Below the pieces are notes generated by a model, which was not told the origin of the DNA, did not search any database, and worked only from the letters and a program-made list of their open reading frames with translations. Positions 26,289-35,621 of a stretch of DNA of 64,000 bases are shown here, piece by piece. This stretch comes from Bacteroidota bacterium. GTDB lineage: Bacteria; Bacteroidota; Bacteroidia; J057; JADKCL01. The position numbers were made by a program, and so were the translations under genes. The stretch's first letter is position 1. Each line of letters begins with the position of its first letter. Location: the NCBI GenBank assembly GCA_016718825.1, contig JADKCL010000014.1:124001-188000 (forward strand), in the 5' to 3' direction.

Positions 26289-27731
26289 CTAGGGCCGCTC
26301 CAGAAAACCTTTTGCGGCCTTTTCCATCAACCAAGCTTCTTCAACCAACGGCTGCGTCGCCGCGATCTGCGCTTGAAGCCTGCCTGTATCCGCCAATTTC
26401 AAACTCGCCCGGTAAATGGCATGCAGTAAATTCACAAAATTGGTGTAGGCAGCGCGGTTGCCTTCGGAAATGAGTTGATTGCGCCGCAAAAACGAGCGGA
26501 ATGAGGTGATCAAAGAAAGCATCGGTTCGGTGTCACCCTGTTCAAAATAGATCATCAGCATCATTTTGCGGGTATCCAAGGAATAAAACACGTCTGTAAA
26601 CTCGACACGCAAAAGGTTGCGCAGCGCCTTGTCATATTCGCCCCGGTGGTAATGCAAATCCGCAAGGTTGTAGGAATAGGCGTTTTCGCGGAAGTCCACG
26701 GGCAGGTTTTGCTTGTACTTGTTGATGAATTCCTCCACCCAATCAAATTCGGAGAGCCGCAACCCCACACTTGCGATATTTTTGTACTTCCAAGCAGAGA
26801 GAATGCCGTTTTCAAGGATATTTCCCGTCTCCAACGCCGAACGGTACAGCTTGTGCAGGGCTTCAAGGTAGGCCGCCTCCCCTGCCCTCACCTGCCGGAT
26901 GCAATAATTTTGCGCATAGGAAAAGAGCTCCCGCCATGCCTCGTCGCCAAAGGCAGTCGCATTGTGAATCAGCAACTGCGAAAGCCGTTCAAAGCTGTCA
27001 GCACCGGCCTCGCCAATGAGCAGCCGCAACACCATATAATAGGCAGCCATCGTCGGCACCTTTTCATGGTCATAATTGTGGAGGTAGGTCAGCAAGCCTC
27101 CCGTGAGGCGCGTGTCGTATTTGCCTGAGAGAATCGACTGCCGGTTGATGACTTCACAGGTGAGCCGCAAACGGGAAATCAAGTAAAAATCATCGAGATA
27201 ATCGACCATTTCCTGCAAATTGGCATCGTACGTTCGTACCTGACGGTTCAACATCTCACGCACTTCGATGCCCGCGGCTTGGTACCGGCGCCAAAAATGA
27301 TCCTCTGTCTGCGTGGTTTCCTTGTCCAATTTCTGATGGATGCGCTTGAGCTGCAGGCGGAAGTTCTTTTCCAAGGGACGTCGTTCAAATGCCTCGAGCA
27401 CATGCAATTCACGCAGGGATTCGTGGTTTTGGTATTGCTCGAATCCCAAAAATGCCTCAGCCTGTCGCAAAAGGGCATTCATTTCGGTGGCGATATCCTG
27501 CTCTGTAGCCGGCTTGCCGGGATGCGCAAGGTCCCAAACCTCGTAGCGGTCCAGTTTTTCGGCAGAAAAATCAGGCGCAGTTTTCTTCAATACCCGGAAA
27601 AGCTCCAAAAGCCCTTCGCTGCGATTGAAGTAGGGCGATTCCAAAAAATCTTCAAACCGCCGAAGCTCCGAAACGCGAAAAGTCCGCAACAACGCCACCA
27701 ATTTGCTAGCATGCATTCCCAAAAGACGCAA
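26289..27731 (-). CDS. alpha-solenoid (TPR-like) protein of unknown function, SPYFN family
   Basis: 480 residues, almost entirely helical, no signal peptide or membrane segment. It begins with L-V-A-L-L-R-T-F-R-V-S-E-L-R-R-F-E-D-F-L and S-P-Y-F-N-R, then long charged helices with TPR-like periodicity (about 25 residues: F-R-E-N-A-Y-S-Y-N-L-A-D-L-H-Y-H-R-G-E-Y). Two more genes in this window (42776-44917 and 47849-49405) share the same layout, and the first aligns along its whole C-terminal half. The family appears lineage-typical; cytoplasmic scaffold is the most I can say. The A/T-rich stretch beyond the start presumably holds the promoter. Confidence 0.65.
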   Translation of the reverse strand: MRLLGMHASKLVALLRTFRVSELRRFEDFLESPYFNRSEGLLELFRVLKKTAPDFSAEKLDRYEVWDLAHPGKPATEQDIATEMNALLRQAEAFLGFEQYQNHESLRELHVLEAFERRPLEKNFRLQLKRIHQKLDKETTQTEDHFWRRYQAAGIEVREMLNRQVRTYDANLQEMVDYLDDFYLISRLRLTCEVINRQSILSGKYDTRLTGGLLTYLHNYDHEKVPTMAAYYMVLRLLIGEAGADSFERLSQLLIHNATAFGDEAWRELFSYAQNYCIRQVRAGEAAYLEALHKLYRSALETGNILENGILSAWKYKNIASVGLRLSEFDWVEEFINKYKQNLPVDFRENAYSYNLADLHYHRGEYDKALRNLLRVEFTDVFYSLDTRKMMLMIYFEQGDTEPMLSLITSFRSFLRRNQLISEGNRAAYTNFVNLLHAIYRASLKLADTGRLQAQIAATQPLVEEAWLMEKAAKGFLERP

Positions 27732-27981
27732 TTTTTCGCATCAAAAAGTAGCCCAAAGAAAACTTTCTTTCAAAAAATAGTTCCACAATTTTAACTATCT
27801 AAAAATGCTCAAAAAACATACTCAACTGATTTACAAATCAATTTTTAAATTCAACTCCAAACATTGATTCTGATAATTCTGCAAATTCTGCTCAAGAAAG
27901 AGAAGAAAATGTATTTCGCCACGCAAATTCTCCCCCTTAAGTTTGACATTAGATAAAAAGGCGTATTTCAAAATGCCAGTT

Positions 27982-29049
27982 ATGAGGAAGTTATCAGCTC
28001 TATTTTGCCTTGTCTTGATTGGAATGCTGCAGGCGAACGCACAGTTCCTCTCCGTGTTTCCCGGGGATGCCAATGCCAACGGTGGCTGCACCCACGTCGA
28101 CTTGCTGCAAATCGGGCAATCCTATCTTTTCACGGGTCCGCCGCGGAATGCGCAGGACATCATTTGGAGCGCCCACCCTGCCCAAAGCTGGGTTGGTCAA
28201 CCGGTTGGGGTCAATGCTGCGCACGCCGATTGCAACGGAGATGGTTTGGTAGACCGGTTTGATGCCTTGGCCATCGAAGCCAACTTTGGACAGCCATTTG
28301 GCGCAACGATCACCGATGTCAATTCGATTGGAACGGGAAATAATCCCACAGTCGGCATCAATCTCGTTCAGGATTCCATTTTTGTACAAGGGACGACGGT
28401 GTTGACACTCAGCATCGAGCTTGGTTCTCAGGCGAATCCGGTAGACAGCATCTATGGTTTGGCCTTGACGATCAGCTACGACCCGCAGATCGTCGACAAT
28501 ATCAACCTCAACTGGACGGGTGGATTTTTGGCGGATTCGATGGGCAATTCGATTCTTTTTGCTCGGGCCGATACGATTCTAGGAAAGATCTACTTGGCGG
28601 TAACCGCCACAGACCACAGCAATCGAATGGGATATGGCACCTTGGGAACGATCGGCATCGTGATGGACGACAACATCCGCGTCAATGGACGCTGGGATTT
28701 GCTGCTCGAACCCACCTATGTTTTGGGTATGACGGCTTCGGCTGCAATGGTGGGTCTTCATCCACTTGGGGATACCCTTACCGTCATTACGGCGCGCACG
28801 GATCCTTTTTCCAATGCAGTCGAAGTATATCCCAATCCGGCGAGCAATCGGTTCATCGTCCACAGCGACCTACGCATGGCGAAGGTGCTGCTCTGGGACA
28901 GTCGCGGCCGATTGGTTTTGGAACGCAAAAACTTGAATCATCAACTTGAAACATTTGATACAGCGCAACTTGCTGCAGGCTGCTACTTTCTGGAAGTGCA
29001 CTCAGAAACTGGCATTCAACGCAAAAAGTTGATTCTAAACTCGAAATAA
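27982..29049 (+). CDS. T9SS cargo protein with dockerin-like and cohesin-like segments
   Basis: About 355 residues with signal peptide (MRKLSALFCLVLIGMLQANA). Residues about 22-85 contain two dockerin-like calcium-loop stretches (P-G-D-A-N-A-N-G..., D-L-L-Q-I-G and D-C-N-G-D-G-L-V-D-R-F-D-A-L-A-I, then N-F-G). Residues about 120-250 resemble a cohesin-type beta sandwich (I-Y-G-L-A-L-T-I-S-Y-D-P). A T9SS type A sorting domain closes the protein (V-Y-P-N-P-A-S-N-R-F, then L-A-A-G-C-Y-F-L-E-V, ending K-K-L-I-L). An ATG three codons earlier (27973) is an equal start. Predicted to be secreted or surface-bound. Confidence 0.8.
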   Translation: MRKLSALFCLVLIGMLQANAQFLSVFPGDANANGGCTHVDLLQIGQSYLFTGPPRNAQDIIWSAHPAQSWVGQPVGVNAAHADCNGDGLVDRFDALAIEANFGQPFGATITDVNSIGTGNNPTVGINLVQDSIFVQGTTVLTLSIELGSQANPVDSIYGLALTISYDPQIVDNINLNWTGGFLADSMGNSILFARADTILGKIYLAVTATDHSNRMGYGTLGTIGIVMDDNIRVNGRWDLLLEPTYVLGMTASAAMVGLHPLGDTLTVITARTDPFSNAVEVYPNPASNRFIVHSDLRMAKVLLWDSRGRLVLERKNLNHQLETFDTAQLAAGCYFLEVHSETGIQRKKLILNSK

Positions 29050-29075
29050 GGACTTCTACAATTAGGGTAAACACA

Positions 29076-30536
29076 ATGAAAAAATTAGGCGTATTCACAT
29101 TCTTGCTTGCAATTTGTCTCTCTTGGGCACAGGCTCAAGTCTACTACATCACGGTTTCCGGAACGGTTACAGACATCAATGGAGGTGCCCCCGTGGCCAA
29201 CCACTTGGTAGATGTCGCAATTGACTCCAGCAACTTTTTTGGCTACAGCTACTTTACAACAGTGACGACCGACGCACTTGGCCAATACTCCGCAGTGGTT
29301 CCTGTGGTGATCGGTTTGAACCAAGGTACAGGTTATACTGGAACGCGTGATTGCACACCCGGCGGCTACAGTGTGGTGAATTATACATTCACCAACAATA
29401 CCACCACGATTCCCAACTTGAACCATCAGATTTGCACCACAGTGCAAAACAACTGCAATTCGGCGTTCTCGGCCACATGGATTCAGGGCTCAACCAACGT
29501 GCAGTTTGCGGATCAGTCTACTGCCAGTACAGGCAATATCACGGCTTGGTCTTGGAACTTTGGCGACGGAGGGACGAGCAGCTTGCAAAACCCCAGCCAC
29601 AGCTACAATGCTATGGGATCCTACGTCGTCTGTTTGGACATCACAACGTCGACGGGCTGCACCGATACGTATTGCGACTCCGTTTACGTGGGCAACAACA
29701 CCGGTATTTTCTGCAATGCAACGTTGACCCCCAACGTCAATCCAGGTGGTAGCGTAACGTATTCTGTGACTGCATCCGGTTCCGGCACGATCGTCGGATA
29801 TTCCTATGACTTTGGCGATGGCAGCCCGATTTTGGGCAGCGCAAATGCATCGGAAACGCATACCTACGCCGTCAGCGGCACCTATATTGCCTGTGTGGAT
29901 GTCATTTTCAGCGATTCATGCATTGCGCGCAGCTGTGCAACGGTCACGACGACCGGCGCATTGGGCTGCCAAGCCGGCTTCTTCTGGTATCCTGATTCCA
30001 GCGGCAACTACAGCATCATCGTGGTCAACACTTCCGCCGGCAACAACCTGAGCTATCAGTGGACCTTTGGTGACGGTAGCTCGAGTACCCAAGCTTATCC
30101 GCAACATACCTACAGCGGCCCAGGCACATTTGTGGTTTGCGTCACGGTCACGAGCAACAATCCACAGTGTACCGACACCTATTGTGATTCCTTGGTGGTG
30201 GTCAATAAAGTCGCTACCCCATTCACCATCAACGTGATTGCCAATGGCGCAACCTCTGTGAATCCGAATCAAAATGCCGCGGCCAACGTGAGCATCTACC
30301 CCAATCCGGCGCGTGACTTCTTGCAAGTCGATGTAACATTGACTGACAACAGCAATGTTGGAATCGCGTTGATGGATGTCAGCGGAAGGGTTGTTGCCAC
30401 GGAAAATGTCGGCGAATTGAACAGCGGCAAACATGGCATCCGCTTGCAGACGCAAGACTTGCCAGCCGGCCTCTACCTCGCCCGTGTGACCACCAACAAC
30501 GGTCAAAGCACCCACAAGGTGATGATTGCACACTGA
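29076..30536 (+). CDS. T9SS cargo protein with three PKD domains (copy 1 of a tandem pair)
   Basis: 486 residues. Signal peptide (about 20), a beta domain like a transthyretin-type fold (V-S-G-T-V-T-D-I-N-G-G-A-P-V-A-N-H, residues about 25-115), three PKD-like domains with cores W-N-F-G-D-G-G, Y-D-F-G-D-G-S and W-T-F-G-D-G-S, each followed by a Cys pair of the T-C/Y-C-D-S kind, and a T9SS type A sorting domain (I-Y-P-N-P-A-R-D-F, ending H-K-V-M-I-A-H). It lies 26 bases after the dockerin-like gene and is followed by a strong terminator. Binding partner unknown. Confidence 0.85.
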   Translation: MKKLGVFTFLLAICLSWAQAQVYYITVSGTVTDINGGAPVANHLVDVAIDSSNFFGYSYFTTVTTDALGQYSAVVPVVIGLNQGTGYTGTRDCTPGGYSVVNYTFTNNTTTIPNLNHQICTTVQNNCNSAFSATWIQGSTNVQFADQSTASTGNITAWSWNFGDGGTSSLQNPSHSYNAMGSYVVCLDITTSTGCTDTYCDSVYVGNNTGIFCNATLTPNVNPGGSVTYSVTASGSGTIVGYSYDFGDGSPILGSANASETHTYAVSGTYIACVDVIFSDSCIARSCATVTTTGALGCQAGFFWYPDSSGNYSIIVVNTSAGNNLSYQWTFGDGSSSTQAYPQHTYSGPGTFVVCVTVTSNNPQCTDTYCDSLVVVNKVATPFTINVIANGATSVNPNQNAAANVSIYPNPARDFLQVDVTLTDNSNVGIALMDVSGRVVATENVGELNSGKHGIRLQTQDLPAGLYLARVTTNNGQSTHKVMIAH

Positions 30537-30567
30537 TTTTTCCAGGAAAATCGTTTGATCCTCTGTT

Positions 30568-30602
30568 ACAGCCTCCTCGAATTCGGGGAGGCTGTAGTTT
30601 TT
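30568..30602 (+). terminator. rho-independent terminator after the first PKD gene
   Basis: A 9-bp perfect stem (ACAGCCTCC 30568-30576, GGAGGCTGT 30587-30595) with a 10-base loop is followed by a run of five T (30598-30602). It ends the plus-strand unit of the dockerin-like and PKD genes, 31 bases past the stop codon. Confidence 0.8.
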
Positions 30603-30711
30603 AAATGAAGCGCCTCGAAACCACGTAGAAAGCCCGGTTTTGATTAGGAATTTGGCGATGCTATTCCGACATTCGCAGAAGATTGGGGAATTGGAAATCA
30701 ATCGTTTGAAC

Positions 30712-32154
30712 ATGAAAAAGCATCTTATTTGGACGTTTTGGATGATCGTCTGCGGCCTTACCACAATGCAGGCACAACAGGTTAATGTTTCGGGAACGAT
30801 CACCGACACCGGAACCGGCTTTGGAACGGCAAATTATCCCGTGGAAATCGTCGTGTACGATTCGATGAGCTCCAATTTGGTCCTTCAATCCACGGTCTAT
30901 ACGGATTCCGTCGGGGCCTACCAATTCAGCTTCCCCACGATCAATGGCCCCTTGCTCGGAAATGGTGAGGTGAATGTGCAGGATTGCAACGGAATGATAC
31001 AGTCATTGCATTTTGCCTTCAACAATGGCAGCGCCAACCTCACCAACTTTGATTTCGGGATTTGTGTGCCTACTGCAGGTTGCACTGCTTCCTTCATGGC
31101 CATACCTCAAATCGGCGGAACAAACGTAGTTTTCCATGACTATTCAACGACCAACTTGGGTGCTATCGTCAACTGGGAATGGCAGTTCGGAGATGGCGAC
31201 TCTGCTTTTGGTTTGAATATGCTTCACAATTACCCATCGTTTGGAACCTACCTCGCTTGCCTTACCATTACGACCAACAACGGTTGCACCGCGACCTTCT
31301 GTGATTCAGTTACCGTCGGGTCGATCAACGCCAATTGCCAAGTCACGTTGAACTACGGCGTTTTCCCTAGCGGGGCTTACGGGTTTTCTGCTGCTGCAAC
31401 AGGGACCGGCATTCCGGTGAACTATTTTTATGACTTCGGGGATGGAAACACCCTGAGCAATGGCAGCGACAGCGTCCTTTACAGCTATCCCAACAATGGA
31501 AACTATTCGGCTTGTGTGACGGTAATGTTTTCCGACTCCTGCATCGCAACGGGTTGCGTCGGTGTCGTGACGCCCAATGTGGCTTGCAACGCCTCCTTTT
31601 CCGCCATTCCAGATACATCCGGTCAATATTCGTTGTTGCTGGTCAACAATTCTTGGGGTCTGGGGCTCAGCTATCAATGGGATTTCGGAGACGGTGGCAC
31701 ATCCAACGCGGCGTATCCATCACATACTTATGCGGGTCCCGGCACATACATGATCTGCCTTTCTGTCTGGGATTCGACCAATACCTGCACCTCAACTTTT
31801 TGTGACTCGATCACTGTCATCAACAAACTCGGCGCAGCCTTCACCATTCAGGTAGTGCCCGGCGTCTTGACTGCGGCAGCAAGTCCGGCAGAATCCTTCA
31901 CCGAATGGAGCATTTTCCCCAATCCAGCGACGGACCGGATACAGGTGAAGGTGATGATGGAGCGTGCAGGAGCTTTAAGATGCAAGATTCTAGATCTGTC
32001 GGGCCGAATCATGGCATCCGAAGATGCAGGAATTCAATCACGCGGGGCACATCACTTCAATTTGGATGTAGCCGGATTCGCTCCGGGAATCTACTTGTTG
32101 CAGGTGCAGACTGGAATGGGCTCAAGTACCCAAAAGCTTGTAGTAGCCCATTGA
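30712..32154 (+). CDS. T9SS cargo protein with three PKD domains (copy 2 of a tandem pair)
   Basis: 480 residues from the ATG at 30712 (signal peptide MKKHLIWTFWMIVCGLTTMQA). It has the same order as the previous gene: N-terminal V-S-G-T-I-T-D-T-G beta domain, PKD cores W-Q-F-G-D-G-D, Y-D-F-G-D-G-N and W-D-F-G-D-G-G, Cys pairs, then a T9SS sorting domain (I-F-P-N-P-A-T-D-R, ending Q-K-L-V-V-A-H). Clearly a tandem duplicate with about half its residues changed. It is separated from copy 1 by a terminator, so it has its own promoter. The open frame runs 24 codons upstream, but these do not form a signal peptide. Confidence 0.85.
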   Translation: MKKHLIWTFWMIVCGLTTMQAQQVNVSGTITDTGTGFGTANYPVEIVVYDSMSSNLVLQSTVYTDSVGAYQFSFPTINGPLLGNGEVNVQDCNGMIQSLHFAFNNGSANLTNFDFGICVPTAGCTASFMAIPQIGGTNVVFHDYSTTNLGAIVNWEWQFGDGDSAFGLNMLHNYPSFGTYLACLTITTNNGCTATFCDSVTVGSINANCQVTLNYGVFPSGAYGFSAAATGTGIPVNYFYDFGDGNTLSNGSDSVLYSYPNNGNYSACVTVMFSDSCIATGCVGVVTPNVACNASFSAIPDTSGQYSLLLVNNSWGLGLSYQWDFGDGGTSNAAYPSHTYAGPGTYMICLSVWDSTNTCTSTFCDSITVINKLGAAFTIQVVPGVLTAAASPAESFTEWSIFPNPATDRIQVKVMMERAGALRCKILDLSGRIMASEDAGIQSRGAHHFNLDVAGFAPGIYLLQVQTGMGSSTQKLVVAH

Positions 32155-32264
32155 CGAAGAACGGATTCGCAGAAAAAACGATTGAAAACGCCTGAAAAAG
32201 CGGAGTAGCCACGCCTTTTGCATAGCTTTGCAGGGATTGTTGTTGGTAAAAATTCCGTTTGGTT

Positions 32265-32846
32265 ATGAAAGCCGTCTCCTTAGTATTGGATCGTCTCATT
32301 GCAAATCCTTCGATTGAGCAGGTAAGGGGCAAGCTCACGCTCGTGACCGAAGACCGGAGCAAAATCATTTTGGAGCTCAAATCCAAGCAAATCAAAACGG
32401 TCTTTGGGCCATTTGGTGACACCGATTTGAACGCCTTGGTCAAAAGGGAAGTCATCGTGTTTGTGCGCCCGGGTGAGGAAGCCTATGTCTTTGACGTGAA
32501 ATACATGCCACGCGAAAAGAATGCTGCACCAAAGTCACCCTCCACACGTGCTTCAGGCACGCGCGAGCCCAAGCAAGACCTGACCAAAAAAGGTCCGCTG
32601 GTAAAATGGAAAAAATTCGCTGAGGCCCGCATGATCGGTGAACCAGTGAAACTGACCAGCATGGTGAAGGGCTTCGACATCGAAATGCCTTTCCTCGAAG
32701 CGATGCTCAAACATATCGAAGTTGTCTCTGGTCAAAATACCAAAGTGATTTCCTACCTCGACTTCCGCAAAGTCTTTCACTTCATGAGCAGTCCGGCTTA
32801 CAGGGTCTTTGAGGGAGAATATGACAGCGGAAAGCATAGGAGTTGA
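32265..32846 (+). CDS. uncharacterised two-domain protein with conserved C-terminal tail
   Basis: 193 residues, no signal peptide. Residues 1-85 form a small alpha/beta domain (M-K-A-V-S-L-V-L-D-R-L-I, then V-I-V-F-V-R-P-G-E-E-A-Y-V-F-D-V-K). A charged linker rich in K/P/S/T (about 86-118) leads to a C-terminal domain ending F-H-F-M-S-S-P-A-Y-R-V-F then E-G-E-Y-D-S-G-K-H-R-S. The same tail is encoded, with mostly synonymous base changes, by a remnant at 57052-57123. Family unknown to me; the conserved tail suggests a real domain. Start ATG 32265 is preferred to a TTG two codons earlier. Confidence 0.6.
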   Translation: MKAVSLVLDRLIANPSIEQVRGKLTLVTEDRSKIILELKSKQIKTVFGPFGDTDLNALVKREVIVFVRPGEEAYVFDVKYMPREKNAAPKSPSTRASGTREPKQDLTKKGPLVKWKKFAEARMIGEPVKLTSMVKGFDIEMPFLEAMLKHIEVVSGQNTKVISYLDFRKVFHFMSSPAYRVFEGEYDSGKHRS

Positions 32847-32997
32847 GTTTGAATCCAACCAAAATTTCTATTAAATTTGCGGAGAATTGGGATCGTAACG
32901 GTCTCACTTTTCGCGGTTGAGGGTTGTTGGGAAGCTAAATGACGGCTACAAACCTTTCCTTGTTCATTTTTCAGTTCGGTAGTACAGAGGATTTGCC

Positions 32998-34371
32998 ATG
33001 AAAGCAGTGAAGCAGTTTTTTTGCCTTGTAGTCCTGGTTTTGGGATTTGGATTCACCGGTGGCGTGATTGCCAACAATCTTCAGGTCTCCAATGTTGCGC
33101 TCAGCGGAACCTTGTTGTCTTTTAACGTGAGCTGGGACAACAGTTGGCGCACCATGAGCACTGCGCCGTACAATTATGACGCTGTTTGGCTGTTTGTCAA
33201 ATACCGTGACTGCGGCAGCTTGCAATGGAACCACGCCCATGTCGACAGTGCAGGAGCCGCTTCGCCGCTGTTTGCAGATACCACAGCCGAGCAGACCGGT
33301 GTCATGATCTACCGTGCAGGAGACGGCGTAGGCAACATCAGCAATGTGAATGTGACCCTTCGCTTGATCGGAATTCCGCCTGGCAACTACGATTTTAATG
33401 TTTTCGGCATCGAAATGGTCTATGTACCACAAGACAGTTTCTATCTTGGCGACGGCAGCAGCACCTACACTTGGCGCGAGGGCACCAATGTCGCACAGCC
33501 TTATTACATCAATTCTGAGAGTGCGATCACAGTTGCTAACAGCGGCACGAACCTTTACGCTGCCGCACAGATTGTGGCCGGCACCATTCCTGCGCCCTAC
33601 CCCAAGGGATACCGCGCATTTTATTGCATGAAATACGAGATTTCACAGGAGCAATACGTCGACTACCTCAACACGCTGACCTCCACCCAAGATGCTGCCC
33701 GGTATCAAGTAAGCGTTGCAAACCGTTATACAGTCGGTGGCACCTGGCCAATTCATACCGCAACCGCAGGCAACCGCGCGATGAATTGGATGAGCTGGGA
33801 CGATTTACTCACCTACCTCGATTGGGCGGCCTTGCGTCCCATGACGGAGCTCGAATTTGAAAAAGCCTGCCGTGGGAAATCCATCTACGTTCCTGACGAA
33901 TATGTCTGGGGCACGACATTTATTGTAGATGCCAATACACCGACCAATGACGGCACACCCACTGAATCGGTGAGCAACCCCATCCCGCCCGGCAATGGTA
34001 TTGCCAATTACGGCAACAATACCCTTCTTGGACCGCTGCGCACAGGATTTGCAGGCTCAGGGACCACCAATCGCCTCCAACTTGGTGCTACCTATTATGG
34101 TATTTGCGAAATGAGCGGAAACATTTGGGAATACGTCATCACCGCGGGCAACGTAACAGGGCGTGCCTTTCTACCGACCAACGGTGACGGCAGCATCACA
34201 CCGGTCGGCCTCTGGAACGTACCGGGCTGGGTCACAGCCGCAAGTGCGGGCATTCGCGGAGGCGGATGGTCGGCAGCTGTGGCTGACTTGCGCATCTCTG
34301 ACCGCTCATTGGCGATTTACACGACCACCATTCGTGCCAACAACCAAGGTGGCAGAGGCTGCCGCTTCTAA
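32998..34371 (+). CDS. secreted SUMF1 (formylglycine-generating-enzyme-like) domain protein
   Basis: 457 residues with signal peptide (about 25). Residues 27-135 are a beta domain (V-S-N-V-A-L-S-G-T-L-L-S-F-N-V-S-W). Residues about 140-457 are a SUMF1 domain: E-M-V-Y-V-P-Q-D-S-F-Y-L-G-D, Y-C-M-K-Y-E-I-S-Q-E-Q-Y-V-D-Y-L, R-P-M-T-E-L-E-F-E-K-A-C-R-G, G-I-C-E-M-S-G-N-I-W-E-Y, R-G-G-G-W-S and the terminal G-G-R-G-C-R-F. Catalytic cysteines of true FGEs are not conserved in position, so sulfatase maturation is unlikely; this domain often serves as a binding fold. It is followed after 5 bases by the repeat protein, strongly suggesting a two-gene unit. Confidence 0.85.
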   Translation: MKAVKQFFCLVVLVLGFGFTGGVIANNLQVSNVALSGTLLSFNVSWDNSWRTMSTAPYNYDAVWLFVKYRDCGSLQWNHAHVDSAGAASPLFADTTAEQTGVMIYRAGDGVGNISNVNVTLRLIGIPPGNYDFNVFGIEMVYVPQDSFYLGDGSSTYTWREGTNVAQPYYINSESAITVANSGTNLYAAAQIVAGTIPAPYPKGYRAFYCMKYEISQEQYVDYLNTLTSTQDAARYQVSVANRYTVGGTWPIHTATAGNRAMNWMSWDDLLTYLDWAALRPMTELEFEKACRGKSIYVPDEYVWGTTFIVDANTPTNDGTPTESVSNPIPPGNGIANYGNNTLLGPLRTGFAGSGTTNRLQLGATYYGICEMSGNIWEYVITAGNVTGRAFLPTNGDGSITPVGLWNVPGWVTAASAGIRGGGWSAAVADLRISDRSLAIYTTTIRANNQGGRGCRF

Positions 34372-34376
34372 AATAA

Positions 34377-35324
34377 ATGCAACATCTATTGCGATATCTC
34401 CTCTTGACCATGGCGTTGCTCGCCGTGCATGGTGGGGCGTGGTCGCAATTCACCGGTGGCGCAGGCGACGGACATGTCAGCGTGATACTTGCTTCCGGCA
34501 TTAACTGCGCATCTTTTTTTGGCAATCAGGCGGATGGACATGCATTTGCGGCTTTGCCCAATCCCGATCCTTGCAACAACTTTGATGGCGGCCTCGCAGA
34601 TGGATCTGCGCGCGCATTGTTGGTTTCACCCGATTCCTGTGGCATGTTTGAAGGCGGACAACGCGACGGATATGGCAGCAGCATCTTCTTGAGTCCGGTC
34701 CCATGCACTGCATTTTTTGCAAGTCAGCGCGATGGACACGCCCTCGCCACCCTGCCCTGTGCTCCCTTGGCGGTGGTCACCTCCGAATTGCTCGGAGAAG
34801 TGGAAGGCAACGATGCCTATCTCTGGTGGTTTACCCATTCTGAAACGCATAACCTCGGCTTCATTGTGGAACGTAGCCGGGAGCAATTGCAATGGACCGA
34901 AATTGGCTTCCTTCCCGGACAGGCAAGCAGCAGCACCACCCGCAAATACGAACTTTGGGATCGTGACATGCACGAAGGTGTGAACTTCTACCGCTGGCGC
35001 CAAGTAGATTTGAACGGAGGATTTGCAGTTTCCAACACCGTTGCCTTGGTCAAACCGACGAAGACCGGTACAAGCCTTGTCCTCTATCCGAATCCACTTG
35101 GTCAAGGCAACAATTTGCAGCTTCATTATGAAAGTGCAGCGGCTTTGCCGTTGGACATTGCGATTGTAGATGCTTTGGGACATATCGTTCAAGCGTTTCA
35201 AATTCCCGCAACGTCTTCAACTGTCCACCATGAAATCAGCACGGATGGGATGACTGCCGGCGTATATTTCCTGACCTTGCACAATGGCCGCGAACGGTTG
35301 CACAGGCGGTTTGTGGTACAGTAA
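34377..35324 (+). CDS. T9SS cargo protein with five 22-residue F-x-G-G-x-x-D-G repeats
   Basis: 315 residues: signal peptide (first 23), five tandem repeats from residue 25 to about 130, a C-terminal beta domain (Y-L-W-W-F-T-H-S-E-T-H-N-L-G-F-I-V-E-R-S), and a T9SS type A sorting domain (L-Y-P-N-P-L-G-Q-G, then G-V-Y-F-L-T-L-H-N-G). Each repeat reads F-[x]-G-G/N-x-x-D-G-H-x(8-9)-x-C-x-x; the first four are exactly 22 residues and the fifth is shortened. One cysteine per repeat. I do not know a named family for the repeat. It starts 5 bases after the SUMF1 gene. Confidence 0.8.
   Translation: MQHLLRYLLLTMALLAVHGGAWSQFTGGAGDGHVSVILASGINCASFFGNQADGHAFAALPNPDPCNNFDGGLADGSARALLVSPDSCGMFEGGQRDGYGSSIFLSPVPCTAFFASQRDGHALATLPCAPLAVVTSELLGEVEGNDAYLWWFTHSETHNLGFIVERSREQLQWTEIGFLPGQASSSTTRKYELWDRDMHEGVNFYRWRQVDLNGGFAVSNTVALVKPTKTGTSLVLYPNPLGQGNNLQLHYESAAALPLDIAIVDALGHIVQAFQIPATSSTVHHEISTDGMTAGVYFLTLHNGRERLHRRFVVQ
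34449..34766 (+). repeat. protein-level tandem repeat, 66-bp unit
   Basis: Four units of exactly 66 bases and a shorter fifth encode the F-x-G-G-x-x-D-G repeats. At DNA level the units are diverged; at protein level F1, D7, G8 and C20 are constant in the four full units. Confidence 0.75.
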
Positions 35325-35621
35325 TCGGTGCTCAAAAGAATATCCTTCATCGATTTTTGACGCGAACTCTACGCAGGCAAATCTCGTTTGGAGCGCATTG
35401 CTCCTGTTTGATTACCGCAGGATGCTTTGTGTTGAGCCACGAATTTTGCCCTTCGACAGCATCTACCGAATGGCAAAATTCACACGATAAAGACTGGCCA
35501 AAGGGAAATCAGATAGCAAGGGTACTCCCGCTCATCGAGGACTGAAGCCGTTCAGCGGCGACTTTGAACAGCCGCGCTGCTTTTGAGAAAGAAGGATGTC
35601 AATCCTGTTTAACTTCGGCGG
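35325..35621. other. 297-base intergenic gap
   Basis: No gene is supported. TAACTTCG at 35610-35617 resembles a degenerate -7 box ahead of the following ATG at 35622, with TTTG at 35582-35585, but the 24-base spacing is long. Confidence 0.3.

Noticed and set aside
32998..34371. True formylglycine-generating enzyme (sulfatase activator)
   Set aside because: The fold is present but the catalytic cysteine pair is not placed as in FGE and no sulfatase gene is nearby.
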